A DNA stretch of 64,000 nucleotides, from NCBI GenBank assembly GCA_022824025.1, contig JAJEBF010000042.1, positions 248,001-312,000 on the forward strand. Direction: 5' to 3'. The notes below the pieces were generated by a model. It ran no database searches. It saw only the letters and a program-made list of their open reading frames with translations, and was not told where the DNA came from. The translations under genes were made by a program, and so were the position numbers. Of the stretch, positions 1 to 9,419 are shown piece after piece (position 1 is the stretch's first letter; each line of letters starts with the position of its first letter). The DNA comes from Caldilineaceae bacterium (GTDB taxonomy: Bacteria > Chloroflexota > Anaerolineae > Caldilineales > Caldilineaceae).

Positions 1-1593
1 GTGATTCTCCTGTTGATCATTGCGCCAATCATCTTCGTCCCGCGCGTCGTTTCTTCGGTGGAATCATTGCTCATCCTGCTTGAGACCATGGTGGCGGACC
101 TTGAGGAAGCCGGTACCGGAACGCTTCCGGCAATCTTCGGATTCGATCTAAACGTCAACATAATTCTCCAGCAATTCGGCGCCGTCATTCAAAACGTACT
201 CTCCCAGGCAGGGACAGGCGCGCTCGGCCTGGCCGCTACCCTCACCACCGGCGTACTCACCACCATCTATGTGCTGGTATTGGGCTTCTGGCTGCTCAAA
301 GACGTCATCAAGCTGCAACGCATGGTGATGAACGCGCTGCCGACCGAGTATCGGGACGATGTCCAACGTCTTACCCAGGAACTGGGCGAAATCTGGATGG
401 CCTTCCTGCGCGGCCAGCTCGTGCTGGGCCTCGTGGTTGGATTCATTACCTGGATCATCATGTCTATCGTCGGCCTGCCCAATGCCGCCGGCCTGGCACT
501 GCTCGCCGGCGTGCTCGAGTTCCTGCCTACCGTAGGGCCCGGAATCAGCGGCGCAGTGGGAACGTTGGTGGCCCTGCTCCAGGGCTCGACCTGGCTGCCC
601 CTGGGCCGTCTGCCTTTCGCCATCATCGTTCTGATTCTGTACGTCCTGATTACCCAGGTCGAAAGCGTCTACCTCATCCCGCGGCTGGTCGGACGCCGCG
701 TCCGGCTCCATCCCGCCGTTACCTTCACCGGCATAATCAGCGCCGCCCTTGTATTCGGCGTGCTCGGCATCCTCCTTATCACGCCGACCATTGCCAGTGT
801 CCGCGCCCTGCTCGGCTACGTCTTCCGCAAGCTGCGAGACCTTGAACCCTTTGAATCTTCACAACAGCAGAATGAGATTCAGATACCTGGCCTGATCGGC
901 GGCCACTGGATCGAAGGTGTCGTGTTCGACCTGGATGGCACATTGACATATCTCGACTGGTCGCTCGCCAGCGATCTGGCCAAACGATTTGACCGGCTTG
1001 AACGAATCTGGCCCCATGACAAGCGAGAGCAGTTTTTCCGCCGCTTCATGGCATGGATGGAAGGACCCTCCCTGGCCGCGGTCAGCCTGCTCACCTGGCT
1101 CAGGCTTCACGATGACGCTCGCCGGCTTACATCCCGGCTCCAACGCCTGCGCGCCTTTCCACCTCCAGCATCTCAAAAGCTGCGAGAAGGGGTTCCCGAT
1201 CTGCTGTTGGAACTGCGGCAACAGTACAAAGTGGCGCTGCTGACAAATCGCTCGAAACAGGAGCTGGACACCTTCCTCCAGGGCGCCGAACTGCCGGAGA
1301 ACCTGTTCGACGCAATCGTCACCCGCGACGATCTGCGCAAACCTTCTCCCAACAGTGAAGGGCTAATCAGCGTGCTTGAAGTCCTGAATCTGCCCGCAGA
1401 TGCCTGTCTCGTTGTCGGCGATACCGAACTGCACCTGCGCGTCGGCGAAGCCGTCGGCGCCGTGCAGGTTGGACTCCTCTGCGGCATGGGATCGACCCAG
1501 AATTTCAGCAACGCCGACCTGGTCCTGGACGAGCCGGTAGACCTGATCGCCTACCTCAACCGCCCCCAGGTTGTTGAGAAGTTGTGGTCGTAA
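1..1593 (+). CDS. AI-2E-family permease fused to HAD hydrolase (5' end may be cut by the window)
   Basis: Residues 1-285 or so are very hydrophobic and match the C-terminal part of the AI-2E/PerM transporter family, including the conserved stretch around FLPTVGPGISG and TQVESVYLIPRLVG. From about residue 303 the same frame becomes a soluble HAD phosphatase. Motif I is VVFDLDGTLT (D310, D312), motif II is LLTNRS (T414), the motif III lysine is K447 in RKPSP, and motif IV is VVGDTE (D474). There is no stop between the halves, so it reads as a true fusion of an inner-membrane permease with a cytoplasmic hydrolase. The family is normally longer at its N-terminus and base 1 only happens to be GTG, so the gene probably begins before the window. 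The substrate of either half is unknown. Confidence 0.8.
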   Translation: MILLLIIAPIIFVPRVVSSVESLLILLETMVADLEEAGTGTLPAIFGFDLNVNIILQQFGAVIQNVLSQAGTGALGLAATLTTGVLTTIYVLVLGFWLLKDVIKLQRMVMNALPTEYRDDVQRLTQELGEIWMAFLRGQLVLGLVVGFITWIIMSIVGLPNAAGLALLAGVLEFLPTVGPGISGAVGTLVALLQGSTWLPLGRLPFAIIVLILYVLITQVESVYLIPRLVGRRVRLHPAVTFTGIISAALVFGVLGILLITPTIASVRALLGYVFRKLRDLEPFESSQQQNEIQIPGLIGGHWIEGVVFDLDGTLTYLDWSLASDLAKRFDRLERIWPHDKREQFFRRFMAWMEGPSLAAVSLLTWLRLHDDARRLTSRLQRLRAFPPPASQKLREGVPDLLLELRQQYKVALLTNRSKQELDTFLQGAELPENLFDAIVTRDDLRKPSPNSEGLISVLEVLNLPADACLVVGDTELHLRVGEAVGAVQVGLLCGMGSTQNFSNADLVLDEPVDLIAYLNRPQVVEKLWS

Positions 1594-2155
1594 ACGCGCT
1601 GCCGCATGTCCGGTTCCCCTTCCCCAAACCATTTCGCCTGGCTCGCCAGGGTCCGCCTTCAGCTTTCGCAGAGGGTCTGCCCAGGTGGGCAATCCTGACT
1701 TGGCGCCGGCAGGAGAATCCGTCAGCGGGTTACAGTGAAAACTCCCAGAGCCAGTCTGTTGCGAGCCCCCATTCTGCCTTGCCCCACCATTGGATCGCCC
1801 AGCCTCCATTGTCCCCTCCCTCCCGGACAATCGTTGCTCCCCGTGTCCACCCGCGGTTCAATAAAGTGCGTTCTTCGCGCCTCTCCAAACTGCCGCGTAC
1901 AAGCCTCACCCCTCCGCCAAAAGGCTCGAAAATCTCTCCTGCACGCTCGTAAACGCTCGTAAACGCTCGTAAACGCTCGTAAACGCTCATGCAGAGCTCG
2001 CCCGAGCGTGTGCTCGATTCTCTTCAGTTGCCGGAGGCATTCAAGCCCCGTTCTGGTACCCAACTGACAATCTCCGTCCACACATAGATCTGCACGCTCC
2101 GCGTGCGGCTGAAGCATAATTCTTGTCAGCAACGGGCCGGCCAGCGCCTACTGCA
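1594..2155. other. convergent intergenic region without a supported gene
   Basis: About 560 bp lie between the 3' ends of the HAD-fusion gene and comEC. I see no coding frame with recognisable protein character and no clear rho-independent terminator. The only notable structure is the 10-bp tandem repeat listed separately. Confidence 0.6.
1941..1990. repeat. 10-bp tandem repeat, five units
   Basis: Five consecutive 10-bp units with consensus AAACGCTCGT are visible. The first (GCACGCTCGT) and last (AAACGCTCAT) are imperfect and the three in the middle are identical. They lie in a convergent intergenic region, so they are most simply a slippage-generated minisatellite. No function is implied. 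Confidence 0.9.
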
Positions 2156-4960
2156 TTAACGAATGTTCAGCGACCCCGCTTGCCCCCGGTCAGTCCGTTC
2201 AACTCCCCCCGGCCACAGTCTGACGAATCCCTGGACTGAATTGTTACCAGTTGCGCCACGGCGCCCCTCCAGCAGTCCGGCTCCATCCCTCTCTTCGGTC
2301 GAAATCCACATACTCCGTCCATCGCTTCGGATGGACACCCTTCCATCCCTGTCATTGCGAAGAACCAGCCGCCCATCCAGAATCTCCAAGACCTCCGGGT
2401 CAGGGTGACCGTAGCGGTTCCCTTCCCCGACCTGGATCACAGCGACGCCCGGGGCGACAGATGCGATGAATGCCGGGCTGCTGCTTTGCCCGCTGCCATG
2501 GTGCCCGACCTTGAGCACGTGCGCGGCGAGCGGCTGGCCCCCCAGCAGCAAGGCTTCCTCGCTGCGGTGGCCAATATCGCCTGTCAACAGCGCCGTGAAT
2601 TCACCGTATACAAGCTTCAACACCAGCGAGCGCTCGTTCTTGTCATCCTCTTCGAGTCCGCTTAGTTCCTCTTCCCGCGGCGGCCACAGCGCCCAAAGCG
2701 CTACGCCGTCGCCCAGGTCCATCCAGGCCCCCTGCTGCATGCCCGACACCGGCACATTTTCCACATCCAAAGCGGTTTCCCAGAGCTGTGAATCGTCGCT
2801 GCCCAGAGAATTCCCGCTGACAAAGGCCTGCCCGACCTGGAACCGACCCGGCAGATCAACCTGGCCGCCAATGTGGTCCCAGTCAGGGTGCGTTACGATG
2901 GCGTAGTCGATGTGCCTGTCCCAGAACGGCATCACCGCGCCCAGTTCGGCAAACATCTGCTGGCTGTCGTCGCCGCCGTCGATCAGCACCTGCCGGCCGC
3001 TTGGCGTCTGGATAAAGATGCCGTCCCCCTGGCCCACGTCCAGAAAATGCAGATGAAGCTGACCGTCTGGCTGCGTAAGCGCAAACCACCAAAGCAGCCC
3101 CGCCGCCACAGCCAGAATGCCATACGACCACTTCGGAACTGCTTGCAGCCGCAGGGTTCCCTGCAGGCCGGCCAGGTCCTCATCGTCTCTTGAATCCGAA
3201 AAGGTGACAATACCGCGCCAGAGCCCCTTGAGTACGTCCGCTATCGATCTTCGCCAATGCAGTCCCAGAATGGCAACGTATGTCAGGGCCATGGCGCCGC
3301 CGCCGAACCAGGCGACCTCGACACTGCCGCCTTCGAAAGCAGCGTTCCAATTCACGATCATCGTTGTCCACCACAGGCTGGCGTAAGGGATATAGAGAAA
3401 GTACTGCGCAATCAGTTCCAGCCCCGACAACCCCGCGATCAACCCCAGACCGCCAAAGATCATGATCCAGGGCTGGACAGGAGCGATCAGAAAATTCGTA
3501 AGCAGACTGACCAGGCTTAAACGTCCAAAATAGTAAACAATCATTGGAAATGTGGTTGCGCTGGCCGCGACCGTCATCAGCAGACCGTCCCGCACCAGGT
3601 CGCTGACCGATCTGGGCATCAGAAACTCCGCCCGCGGCCCCTCGGGCCCCGCTTTTCTTCGCCGCAGGGCCCCCATCGTCTTCCTCATGAATGCGTTGAA
3701 GCCGTCGGTCATGGCAGGGCCGAGCAGAATCAGGCCGACTGTGGCCGCGCTGCTGAGTTGGAATCCAACGTCCCAGAGCATGAGAGGATTCCACAGGGTC
3801 ATCGCCCAGCAGGCCGCGGCCAGGCTCACCAGCGCCGTGCTCTGACGGCCCAGCACCGTCGCCCCCGCGTACAAGCCGCCCATCAGTGCGGCGCGCATGA
3901 CTGCGGCATCTCCGCCGACCAGCAGAGTGTACAGAGCCAGCCCCCCAACCGCGGGAAAGAAAGCCCCGCGCCTGCCAAACAACCTGACACCCAGCGCCAT
4001 CAGGACACCCGTCACCAGCGCGACATTGCTGCCGCTGATCACGATCACGTGACTGGCGCCAGTCAGGTTGAACTTCTCGTAGAGCTCCTGTGGAATGCCG
4101 GCTTCAATGCCCAGAACCATCCCGTTGGCCAGCGCGGCATACGGTTCAGGAAGAAGTCGATTCAGCAGATTCGCTCCCCTCTGGCGCAGTCCATAGACGA
4201 ACTGAAGCAGAAATCCCCCGCGCAGCATGCCAGGCAGCGGTTCGACGCGCGGGCGCAGCATCAAGCTGTGAATCTGTTTGCGCGCCAGGTAGGCCCGGTA
4301 ATCAAATCCCTCGAAGACGGGCGGTTCCATTAACTGGCCTCGAACGCGAACGCTTTCGCCGAAGCCAAACCGGTAGACGCTGCCCGTCTGCAGGCGCAGG
4401 CGCCCATCGACCCTTTCCCTGCCTCCGTCTATCTCCAGCGACTCCACTTCAATGTCCAGCCGCTGACTGCCCTCCTTAACGATTGGATAGCTCGCGACGT
4501 ACCCATCCACAATCATCTGTGAGGCGCCTCTGCCTTCCTCCTGGTTGTAAAATGCAAGGTCGGACGGTAGGTGACATGGCTGGGGAGGCTGGGACCCGAG
4601 GCGAAGAACGCCGCACAGGACGGCCAGTGCGGCGCATCCAACCAGCCAGCTCGAAGGGGTCGAACGCGGGGGGATAAACCCGGCCTCCGCCGGCCACCGC
4701 ATTGGCCCAGGGGCGTCCCCCGTCATTCTGGCATCCATCCACAGACCTACCGGGATCAGAGCCAGCGCGGTCAGCCAGAATATGTCGCCGATTCCGCAGC
4801 CAAACCATCCCTGGAGCCAGAGGAGCTGGCCGGCAGCGATTCCCGCTAGATAGGCTATCGTGAGAGTGAGAAGCTTCATCCGGTCCAGCCAGTGCGATGG
4901 GTGGGGCCAGACCCGGTCGCTGGTGTCCAGGCCGTCACTATCATACCCCACACGGGCCAC
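2156..4960 (-). CDS. comEC: ComEC/Rec2-family DNA uptake channel with C-terminal metallo-beta-lactamase domain
   Basis: This is the inner-membrane protein that carries one DNA strand into the cytoplasm during natural transformation. The 934-residue product has hydrophobic N-terminal segments, an OB-like soluble segment, a central multi-helix competence domain (GASHVIVISGSNVAL) and a C-terminal metallo-beta-lactamase domain. That domain keeps DVGQGDG, HPDWDHIGG, LTGDIG and VGHHGS, so the metal site looks intact. The frame opens at GTG 4960. An ATG at 4879 (MKLLTLTIAYLAG) directly before the first membrane helix is an equally good or better start, and neither has a strong Shine-Dalgarno. The gene stands alone, divergent from the molybdenum hydroxylase operon. 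No other competence gene is nearby. Confidence 0.9.
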   Translation of the reverse strand: MARVGYDSDGLDTSDRVWPHPSHWLDRMKLLTLTIAYLAGIAAGQLLWLQGWFGCGIGDIFWLTALALIPVGLWMDARMTGDAPGPMRWPAEAGFIPPRSTPSSWLVGCAALAVLCGVLRLGSQPPQPCHLPSDLAFYNQEEGRGASQMIVDGYVASYPIVKEGSQRLDIEVESLEIDGGRERVDGRLRLQTGSVYRFGFGESVRVRGQLMEPPVFEGFDYRAYLARKQIHSLMLRPRVEPLPGMLRGGFLLQFVYGLRQRGANLLNRLLPEPYAALANGMVLGIEAGIPQELYEKFNLTGASHVIVISGSNVALVTGVLMALGVRLFGRRGAFFPAVGGLALYTLLVGGDAAVMRAALMGGLYAGATVLGRQSTALVSLAAACWAMTLWNPLMLWDVGFQLSSAATVGLILLGPAMTDGFNAFMRKTMGALRRRKAGPEGPRAEFLMPRSVSDLVRDGLLMTVAASATTFPMIVYYFGRLSLVSLLTNFLIAPVQPWIMIFGGLGLIAGLSGLELIAQYFLYIPYASLWWTTMIVNWNAAFEGGSVEVAWFGGGAMALTYVAILGLHWRRSIADVLKGLWRGIVTFSDSRDDEDLAGLQGTLRLQAVPKWSYGILAVAAGLLWWFALTQPDGQLHLHFLDVGQGDGIFIQTPSGRQVLIDGGDDSQQMFAELGAVMPFWDRHIDYAIVTHPDWDHIGGQVDLPGRFQVGQAFVSGNSLGSDDSQLWETALDVENVPVSGMQQGAWMDLGDGVALWALWPPREEELSGLEEDDKNERSLVLKLVYGEFTALLTGDIGHRSEEALLLGGQPLAAHVLKVGHHGSGQSSSPAFIASVAPGVAVIQVGEGNRYGHPDPEVLEILDGRLVLRNDRDGRVSIRSDGRSMWISTEERDGAGLLEGRRGATGNNSVQGFVRLWPGGVERTDRGQAGSLNIR

Positions 4961-5160
4961 AGGACCGATCCCGCATCCAAACCAAAAATAGGCCCTGCCG
5001 TTTTCGTCTCGCCTGATCTTATGGTATAACTTAACCGGAGTAGGCTCCCTGTGGATCTGTCATTGTGATTAGCGCGAAGCCCTCATAACCCTACGCGGAA
5101 TACAATAGACATTTTGCGAACAGAATTATCAACAAGCGAACCCATCGAGGAGGCAGTTCT
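4961..5160. promoter_or_regulatory. divergent promoter region comEC / Mo-hydroxylase operon
   Basis: This 200-bp gap separates two divergent genes. On the plus strand TATAAC at 5025-5030 and TACAAT at 5101-5106 are -10-like, but neither has a convincing -35. A near-perfect Shine-Dalgarno, GAGGAGG at 5147-5153, lies 7 nt before TTG 5161 and fixes that unusual start. Confidence 0.45.
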
Positions 5161-6072
5161 TTGCAAGCAATCGATTTTGTAGCACCAACAAGTGTGGACG
5201 AGGCAATCTCGGCACTCGCTGCCGGGAGCGGCATGGCCCGGCCGCTTAGCGGCGGCACGGACCTGATCGCACAGCTTCAGGAAGGGCGTCTTGCACTGGA
5301 CACGGTCGTCGATTTGAAGCGAATCCCCGAACTGATGGCGATTTCGATCAACAGCGACGGCCTGACCTTGGGCGCTTCCGTTTCATGCCATTCAATCAAT
5401 AACAACCAGGCGATTCGCGACGCTTATCCAGCCCTGATCGATTCGACGCATCTGATCGGGGGCACCCAGATTCAGGGCCGCGCCAGTCTTGGCGGCAACC
5501 TGTGTAACTCTTCTCCCGCCGCCGATTCCATTCCCAATCTGATCGCCCACAGCGTCACCTGCCACATTGCCGGCCCCAACGGCCGCCGCACTGTCCCGGT
5601 CGAAGAGTTCTGCACGGCGCCGGGCCGCAATGTACTCGAAAACGGCGAGTTCCTCGTCGCGTTGGAGTTCCCCGCCCCGCCCGCGAATTTCGGCGCCGCC
5701 TACCTGCGCTTCATCCCGCGCAACGAAATGGACATCGCCGTCGTCGGCGCCGGCGCCTCCGTTGTCTTGAGCGATGACGGCGGCACAATTCAATCCGCTC
5801 GCGTATCCATTGGCGCTGTCGCGCCAACACCTCTGTTTGTGCAGGAAGCGGGTGACGCGCTGGCCGGTCAGCCCGTCTCAGAAGAGACACTGGCCAAGGC
5901 CGCTGACCTGGCAAGAGACGCGGCGCGACCAATCAGCGACATGCGGGGAACGATCCCCCAGCGCAAACACCTGTCAGGCGTTCTGACACAGCGCGCCCTG
6001 CGCATCGCGATCGACCGGGCACGAGGCACCAAAACCGTTGACGAACTTGGGAGACTGAATGGACATGGCTAA
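5161..6072 (+). CDS. molybdenum hydroxylase FAD-binding subunit (CoxM/XdhB-like)
   Basis: This is the medium, FAD-binding subunit of a three-subunit xanthine dehydrogenase/aldehyde oxidase-type enzyme. It passes electrons from the 2Fe-2S subunit to the final acceptor. The 303-residue length is typical. The flavin-binding signatures LSGGTDLIAQ near residue 30 and a GGTQIQGRASLGGNLCNSSPAAD-like region near 100-125 are present. TTG is chosen as start because GAGGAGG precedes it by 7 nt. It overlaps the next gene by 14 bp, so the subunits are translationally coupled. The oxidised substrate cannot be read from this subunit. Confidence 0.92.
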   Translation: MQAIDFVAPTSVDEAISALAAGSGMARPLSGGTDLIAQLQEGRLALDTVVDLKRIPELMAISINSDGLTLGASVSCHSINNNQAIRDAYPALIDSTHLIGGTQIQGRASLGGNLCNSSPAADSIPNLIAHSVTCHIAGPNGRRTVPVEEFCTAPGRNVLENGEFLVALEFPAPPANFGAAYLRFIPRNEMDIAVVGAGASVVLSDDGGTIQSARVSIGAVAPTPLFVQEAGDALAGQPVSEETLAKAADLARDAARPISDMRGTIPQRKHLSGVLTQRALRIAIDRARGTKTVDELGRLNGHG

Positions 6073-6538
6073 AAAGATTGCTGTAACGACAACTCTGAAT
6101 GGCGAAGAATCGATCTTCCTCTGCGAACCACGGCAGACGTTGCTGGAAGCGCTGCGGGACAATCTTGGGCTGATTGGCAGCAAGGAAGGTTGCGGCAACG
6201 GCAACTGCGGCGCCTGCAACGTGCTTCTGGATGGCGTGCTCGTCAACTCCTGCCTCGTGCTCGCGCCCGAAGTCGAAGGCCGGGATGTCGTCACCATCGA
6301 AGGGATCGCCCAAGACGGCGAACTGCATCCTCTTCAGCAGAAGTTTCTTGAGCATGCCTCGCTGCAATGCGGTATCTGTACGCCGGGCTTTATCGTGTCC
6401 GCCAAAGCCCTCTTGGATGACAATCCCGCTCCCAGCGAGCACGACGTCCGCCTCTGGCTGGCAGGCAATCTCTGCCGCTGCACAGGCTATGACAAAATCG
6501 TGCGCGCCGTATTGGATGTTGCCGAGGGCGACTCCTAG
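6059..6538 (+). CDS. molybdenum hydroxylase 2Fe-2S subunit (CoxS/XdhC-like)
   Basis: This is the small iron-sulfur subunit, carrying two 2Fe-2S clusters between the molybdenum and FAD subunits. All eight ligands are visible. The plant-ferredoxin-type cluster has C45, C50, C53 and C65 (EGCGNGNCGACNVL). The second has C104, C107, C139 and C141 (CGIC and CRC). The 159-residue length is standard. ATG 6059 overlaps the FAD-subunit stop; a second ATG at 6065 is also possible. The gene is followed after 18 bp by the large subunit. Confidence 0.95.
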   Translation: MDMAKKIAVTTTLNGEESIFLCEPRQTLLEALRDNLGLIGSKEGCGNGNCGACNVLLDGVLVNSCLVLAPEVEGRDVVTIEGIAQDGELHPLQQKFLEHASLQCGICTPGFIVSAKALLDDNPAPSEHDVRLWLAGNLCRCTGYDKIVRAVLDVAEGDS

Positions 6539-6556
6539 CGCCGAGGAGAATTTCAT

Positions 6557-8881
6557 ATGGCCAGCACAAAACAGAATGGAACCGCGAATCTGGCAGCAAA
6601 CGGCCAAAACGGCTATAGGGTCATCGGCACACGACCTGTGAGGCCGGACGGCGTGGACAAAGTAACCGGGCGCGCCGTCTATGCCGCCGATGTGCAGATG
6701 ACCGGGCTGCTGCACGGACACGTCCTACGCAGTCCTCACGCGCACGCCCGCATCCGGTCCATCGACACCAGCAAAGCCGAGGCCCTTCCCGGCGTGCGCG
6801 CCGTCGTCACCGCCGCCGACCTTCCGGTCGCCGAGGACAAAATCGAGGACCTGGGTGAAGGCGCCATCAACCTGAAATACCTGAGCGACAACATCCTGGC
6901 CCACGAAAAGGCTCTCTACCACGGCCATGCCGTGGCCGGCGTGGCTGCAATCAACCCGCATATCGCCGAAGAAGCCGCCGCACTGATTGAAGTCGACTAC
7001 GAGCCGCTCCCTCCCGTGATGACAGTAGACGACGCCCTGGCTGACGACGCGCCAATCCTGCTGGAAACGCTGCGCACCGACTCCATGGGCGAAATCGGCT
7101 CTGAACAGACCAATCTGGCCTCCTTCTTCCGCCATCAACGCGGCGACCTCGAAGCCGGCTTTACCGACGCCGATCTCGTCGTCGACCGCACTTTCCGCAC
7201 CGAAACGGTCCACCAGGGCTATATCGAACCCCACGCCGCCACCGCCCTGTACAGCGCCGACGGCCAGATCACCATCTGGACCAGCACGCAGGGTTCCTTC
7301 GCTGTGCGCGACCAGGTCTGCGAAATCCTGCAAATCCCCGTCTCCCGTCTCAAGGTCGTCCCCACCGAAATTGGCGGCGGCTTCGGCGGCAAGATCAACG
7401 TCTATGTCGAGCCGGTCGCCGTTTTGCTCTCGCAAAAGGCAGGCCATGAACCGGTTAAAATCGTGATGAGCAGGGCCGACGTCCTGGCCGCGACCGGACC
7501 CACGTCCGGCTCCAATATCAGAGTCAAGATTGGTGTCGACAGCAACGGCAAAATCTCTGCTGCCCTCGCCGAGCTCTACTACGAGGCCGGCGCCTATCCC
7601 GGTTCACCGGTCGGCGCCGCCGCCAACGTGAGCCTCGCACCCTACGCCATCGACAACCTTCAAGTGGACGGCTATGACATCATCGTCAACCGCCCTCGCA
7701 GCGCGGCTTACCGTGCGCCAGGCGGCACAAATGTTGCCTTTGCTGTCGAAAGCGTCGTCGATGAACTCGCCGAAAAACTCGGCATGGACCCGGCCGAGTT
7801 CCGTATCCTCAACGGGGCCAGGGAGAACGATCGCCGGCCGGACGGGGTGCAGTACGCCCGCATCGGCCAGATCGAAACAGTCGAAGCCATCAAGGAATCC
7901 GAGCATTACCAGTCGCCGCTCGAAGGCAACTATCGCGGCCGCGGCATCGCTTCCGGATACTGGAACAACTGGGGCGGCCAGTCCAGCGCCACCGCCGTCC
8001 TTAACCCCGATGGCACTGTCAATCTCAACGAGGCCTCTACCGATATCGGCGGTACCCGCGCCTCCATCGCCATGCAGCTGGCCGAAGCGATGGACATCGA
8101 TTACGAGCAGGTGAAGGCACGCGTCGTCGACACCGATACCGTCTCCTACAACGACGTGACCGGCGGCAGCCGCACCACATTCGCCACCGGACTGGCCGCA
8201 TACAATCTTGGCCAGCAGCTCAAGAAAGAAATGAAGCGCCGTCTCGCCGAACACTGGGATGTTGAACCCAGCGGCGTCAGCTACGAAGATGGCGTTTTCA
8301 GCGCCGGCGGCGAGAGTTTGCCCTTCGTTGAAGCCGCTGACCTGGTGCAGGAGGAAGAGCCGCTGATGGCCAGTTCAACCGTCCATCCGCAGGACTTTGG
8401 CCCCGGCTTCTCCACCCAGTGCGTCGACGTTGAAGTTGACCCCGAAACAGGCAAGATCACGATCCTCCGCTATACCATCGCCCAGGACGTTGGCAAGGCC
8501 ATTCACCCCTCCTATGTGGAAGGACAGATGCAAGGCGGCGTCGCCCAGGGCATCGGCTGGGCCATCAACGAAGAATACATCTACGATGACGAGGGCCATC
8601 TCCTCAACGCCAGCCTGCTCGACTACCGGATGCCGACCGCGCTCGACCTGCCCATGATCGAAACAATCATGGTGGAGGTTCCTCACCCCGCACACCCCTA
8701 CGGCGTGCGAGGCGTGGGCGAAGTGAACATTGTGCCGCCCGCCGGCGCCGTCGCCAATGCCGTCTACCAGGCCACCGGCGTGCGCATGGATAAACTGCCG
8801 ATCTCGCCCGCGAATCTGCTTGAGGCCATGTGGGCCAAGCAAGCTGAGGGCGCGGCTGAACTGGTTCCCGGAGACGACTGA
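6557..8881 (+). CDS. molybdenum hydroxylase large, molybdopterin-binding subunit
   Basis: This is the catalytic subunit of a xanthine dehydrogenase-family enzyme, which hydroxylates an aldehyde, purine or aromatic substrate with water-derived oxygen. The 774 residues include the cofactor loop GGGFGGK (273-279) and the C-terminal GVGE with the predicted catalytic glutamate E722. The active-site loop reads AYRAPGG (384-390). It lacks the AYxCSFR of form I CO dehydrogenase and the AYRGAGR of form II, so CO oxidation is not supported. The substrate is unknown. The gene follows the Fe-S subunit and its TGA lies 2 bp before the MoaD-like gene. Confidence 0.93.
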   Translation: MASTKQNGTANLAANGQNGYRVIGTRPVRPDGVDKVTGRAVYAADVQMTGLLHGHVLRSPHAHARIRSIDTSKAEALPGVRAVVTAADLPVAEDKIEDLGEGAINLKYLSDNILAHEKALYHGHAVAGVAAINPHIAEEAAALIEVDYEPLPPVMTVDDALADDAPILLETLRTDSMGEIGSEQTNLASFFRHQRGDLEAGFTDADLVVDRTFRTETVHQGYIEPHAATALYSADGQITIWTSTQGSFAVRDQVCEILQIPVSRLKVVPTEIGGGFGGKINVYVEPVAVLLSQKAGHEPVKIVMSRADVLAATGPTSGSNIRVKIGVDSNGKISAALAELYYEAGAYPGSPVGAAANVSLAPYAIDNLQVDGYDIIVNRPRSAAYRAPGGTNVAFAVESVVDELAEKLGMDPAEFRILNGARENDRRPDGVQYARIGQIETVEAIKESEHYQSPLEGNYRGRGIASGYWNNWGGQSSATAVLNPDGTVNLNEASTDIGGTRASIAMQLAEAMDIDYEQVKARVVDTDTVSYNDVTGGSRTTFATGLAAYNLGQQLKKEMKRRLAEHWDVEPSGVSYEDGVFSAGGESLPFVEAADLVQEEEPLMASSTVHPQDFGPGFSTQCVDVEVDPETGKITILRYTIAQDVGKAIHPSYVEGQMQGGVAQGIGWAINEEYIYDDEGHLLNASLLDYRMPTALDLPMIETIMVEVPHPAHPYGVRGVGEVNIVPPAGAVANAVYQATGVRMDKLPISPANLLEAMWAKQAEGAAELVPGDD

Positions 8882-8883
8882 AC

Positions 8884-9162
8884 GTGGCCAAAGTCTGGAT
8901 TCCGCCCCTGATGCGCTCGCTCACAGACGGCCAGCAGATTGTCGAAGTGGAGGGCGAATCGGTGCGAGAGCTTGTCGCAGCCCTGGATGAGCGTTTCCCA
9001 GGGGTAGCCGACCGCATCATCGATGAAGGACGCATCCGGCCCGGCTGGACGGTCGCGGTTGATGGCGCAGTGCAGAATCGCGGGCTGCGCGCTGCCGTCG
9101 GGTCCGACAGCGAAGTGCATTTCGTTCCCGCGATGACCGGCGGCAACCAACCGCGATCCTGA
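8884..9162 (+). CDS. MoaD/ThiS-family ubiquitin-like sulfur carrier with C-terminal extension
   Basis: The 92-residue product has the beta-grasp pattern of MoaD/ThiS proteins. It begins GTG 2 bp after the large-subunit stop, so it belongs to the operon. Its neighbours suggest a role in supplying sulfur to the molybdenum cofactor or to this enzyme. The family normally ends in a free Gly-Gly that is adenylated and thiocarboxylated. Here the end is AMTGGNQPRS, five residues beyond Gly-Gly. It would therefore need trimming, as in other prokaryotic ubiquitin-like proteins, or it may act as a non-canonical relative. No MoeB or JAB protease gene lies beside it. Confidence 0.75.
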   Translation: MAKVWIPPLMRSLTDGQQIVEVEGESVRELVAALDERFPGVADRIIDEGRIRPGWTVAVDGAVQNRGLRAAVGSDSEVHFVPAMTGGNQPRS

Positions 9163-9304
9163 CCCAGTTCCCTAGCAATTCCCGAGCGCTGGTTACCGCG
9201 CAACGGGGCAGCGGCTGAGAACTCCGATTCGACCAAGCGGACCGTCGTCAGAGCTTGTATACGTAGGAACGCCATGTTCCTGTCAAAAGAAAATCGGAAT
9301 GAGG

Positions 9305-9340
9305 GACCCGGCAGCAAACAAGCGCGCTGCCGGGTCTTTC
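9305..9340 (+). terminator. rho-independent terminator of the Mo-hydroxylase operon
   Basis: A perfect 11-bp stem, GACCCGGCAGC (9305-9315) with GCTGCCGGGTC (9326-9336), encloses a 10-nt loop and is followed by TTTC AATT. It lies about 140 nt after the MoaD-like gene and before the methyltransferase, so it separates the two units. A weaker 6-bp hairpin (9265-9281) precedes it. Confidence 0.75.
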
Positions 9341-9419
9341 AATTGGCCCCGAACCTGTGCCCTCGGTTAGAGTTCCAGGCGCCCGAATACCCTTCGCTAC
9401 CTTGCGACTCGCGCAAAAC

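Noticed and set aside
1722..2132. 136-codon minus-strand open frame over the 10-bp repeats
   Set aside because: It translates the minisatellite and Arg/Cys-rich GC sequence; there is no protein-like pattern or start signal.
6557..8881. Carbon monoxide dehydrogenase large subunit
   Set aside because: The active-site loop is AYRAPGG, not the AYxCSFR of form I or AYRGAGR of form II, so the CO dehydrogenase label is not supported.
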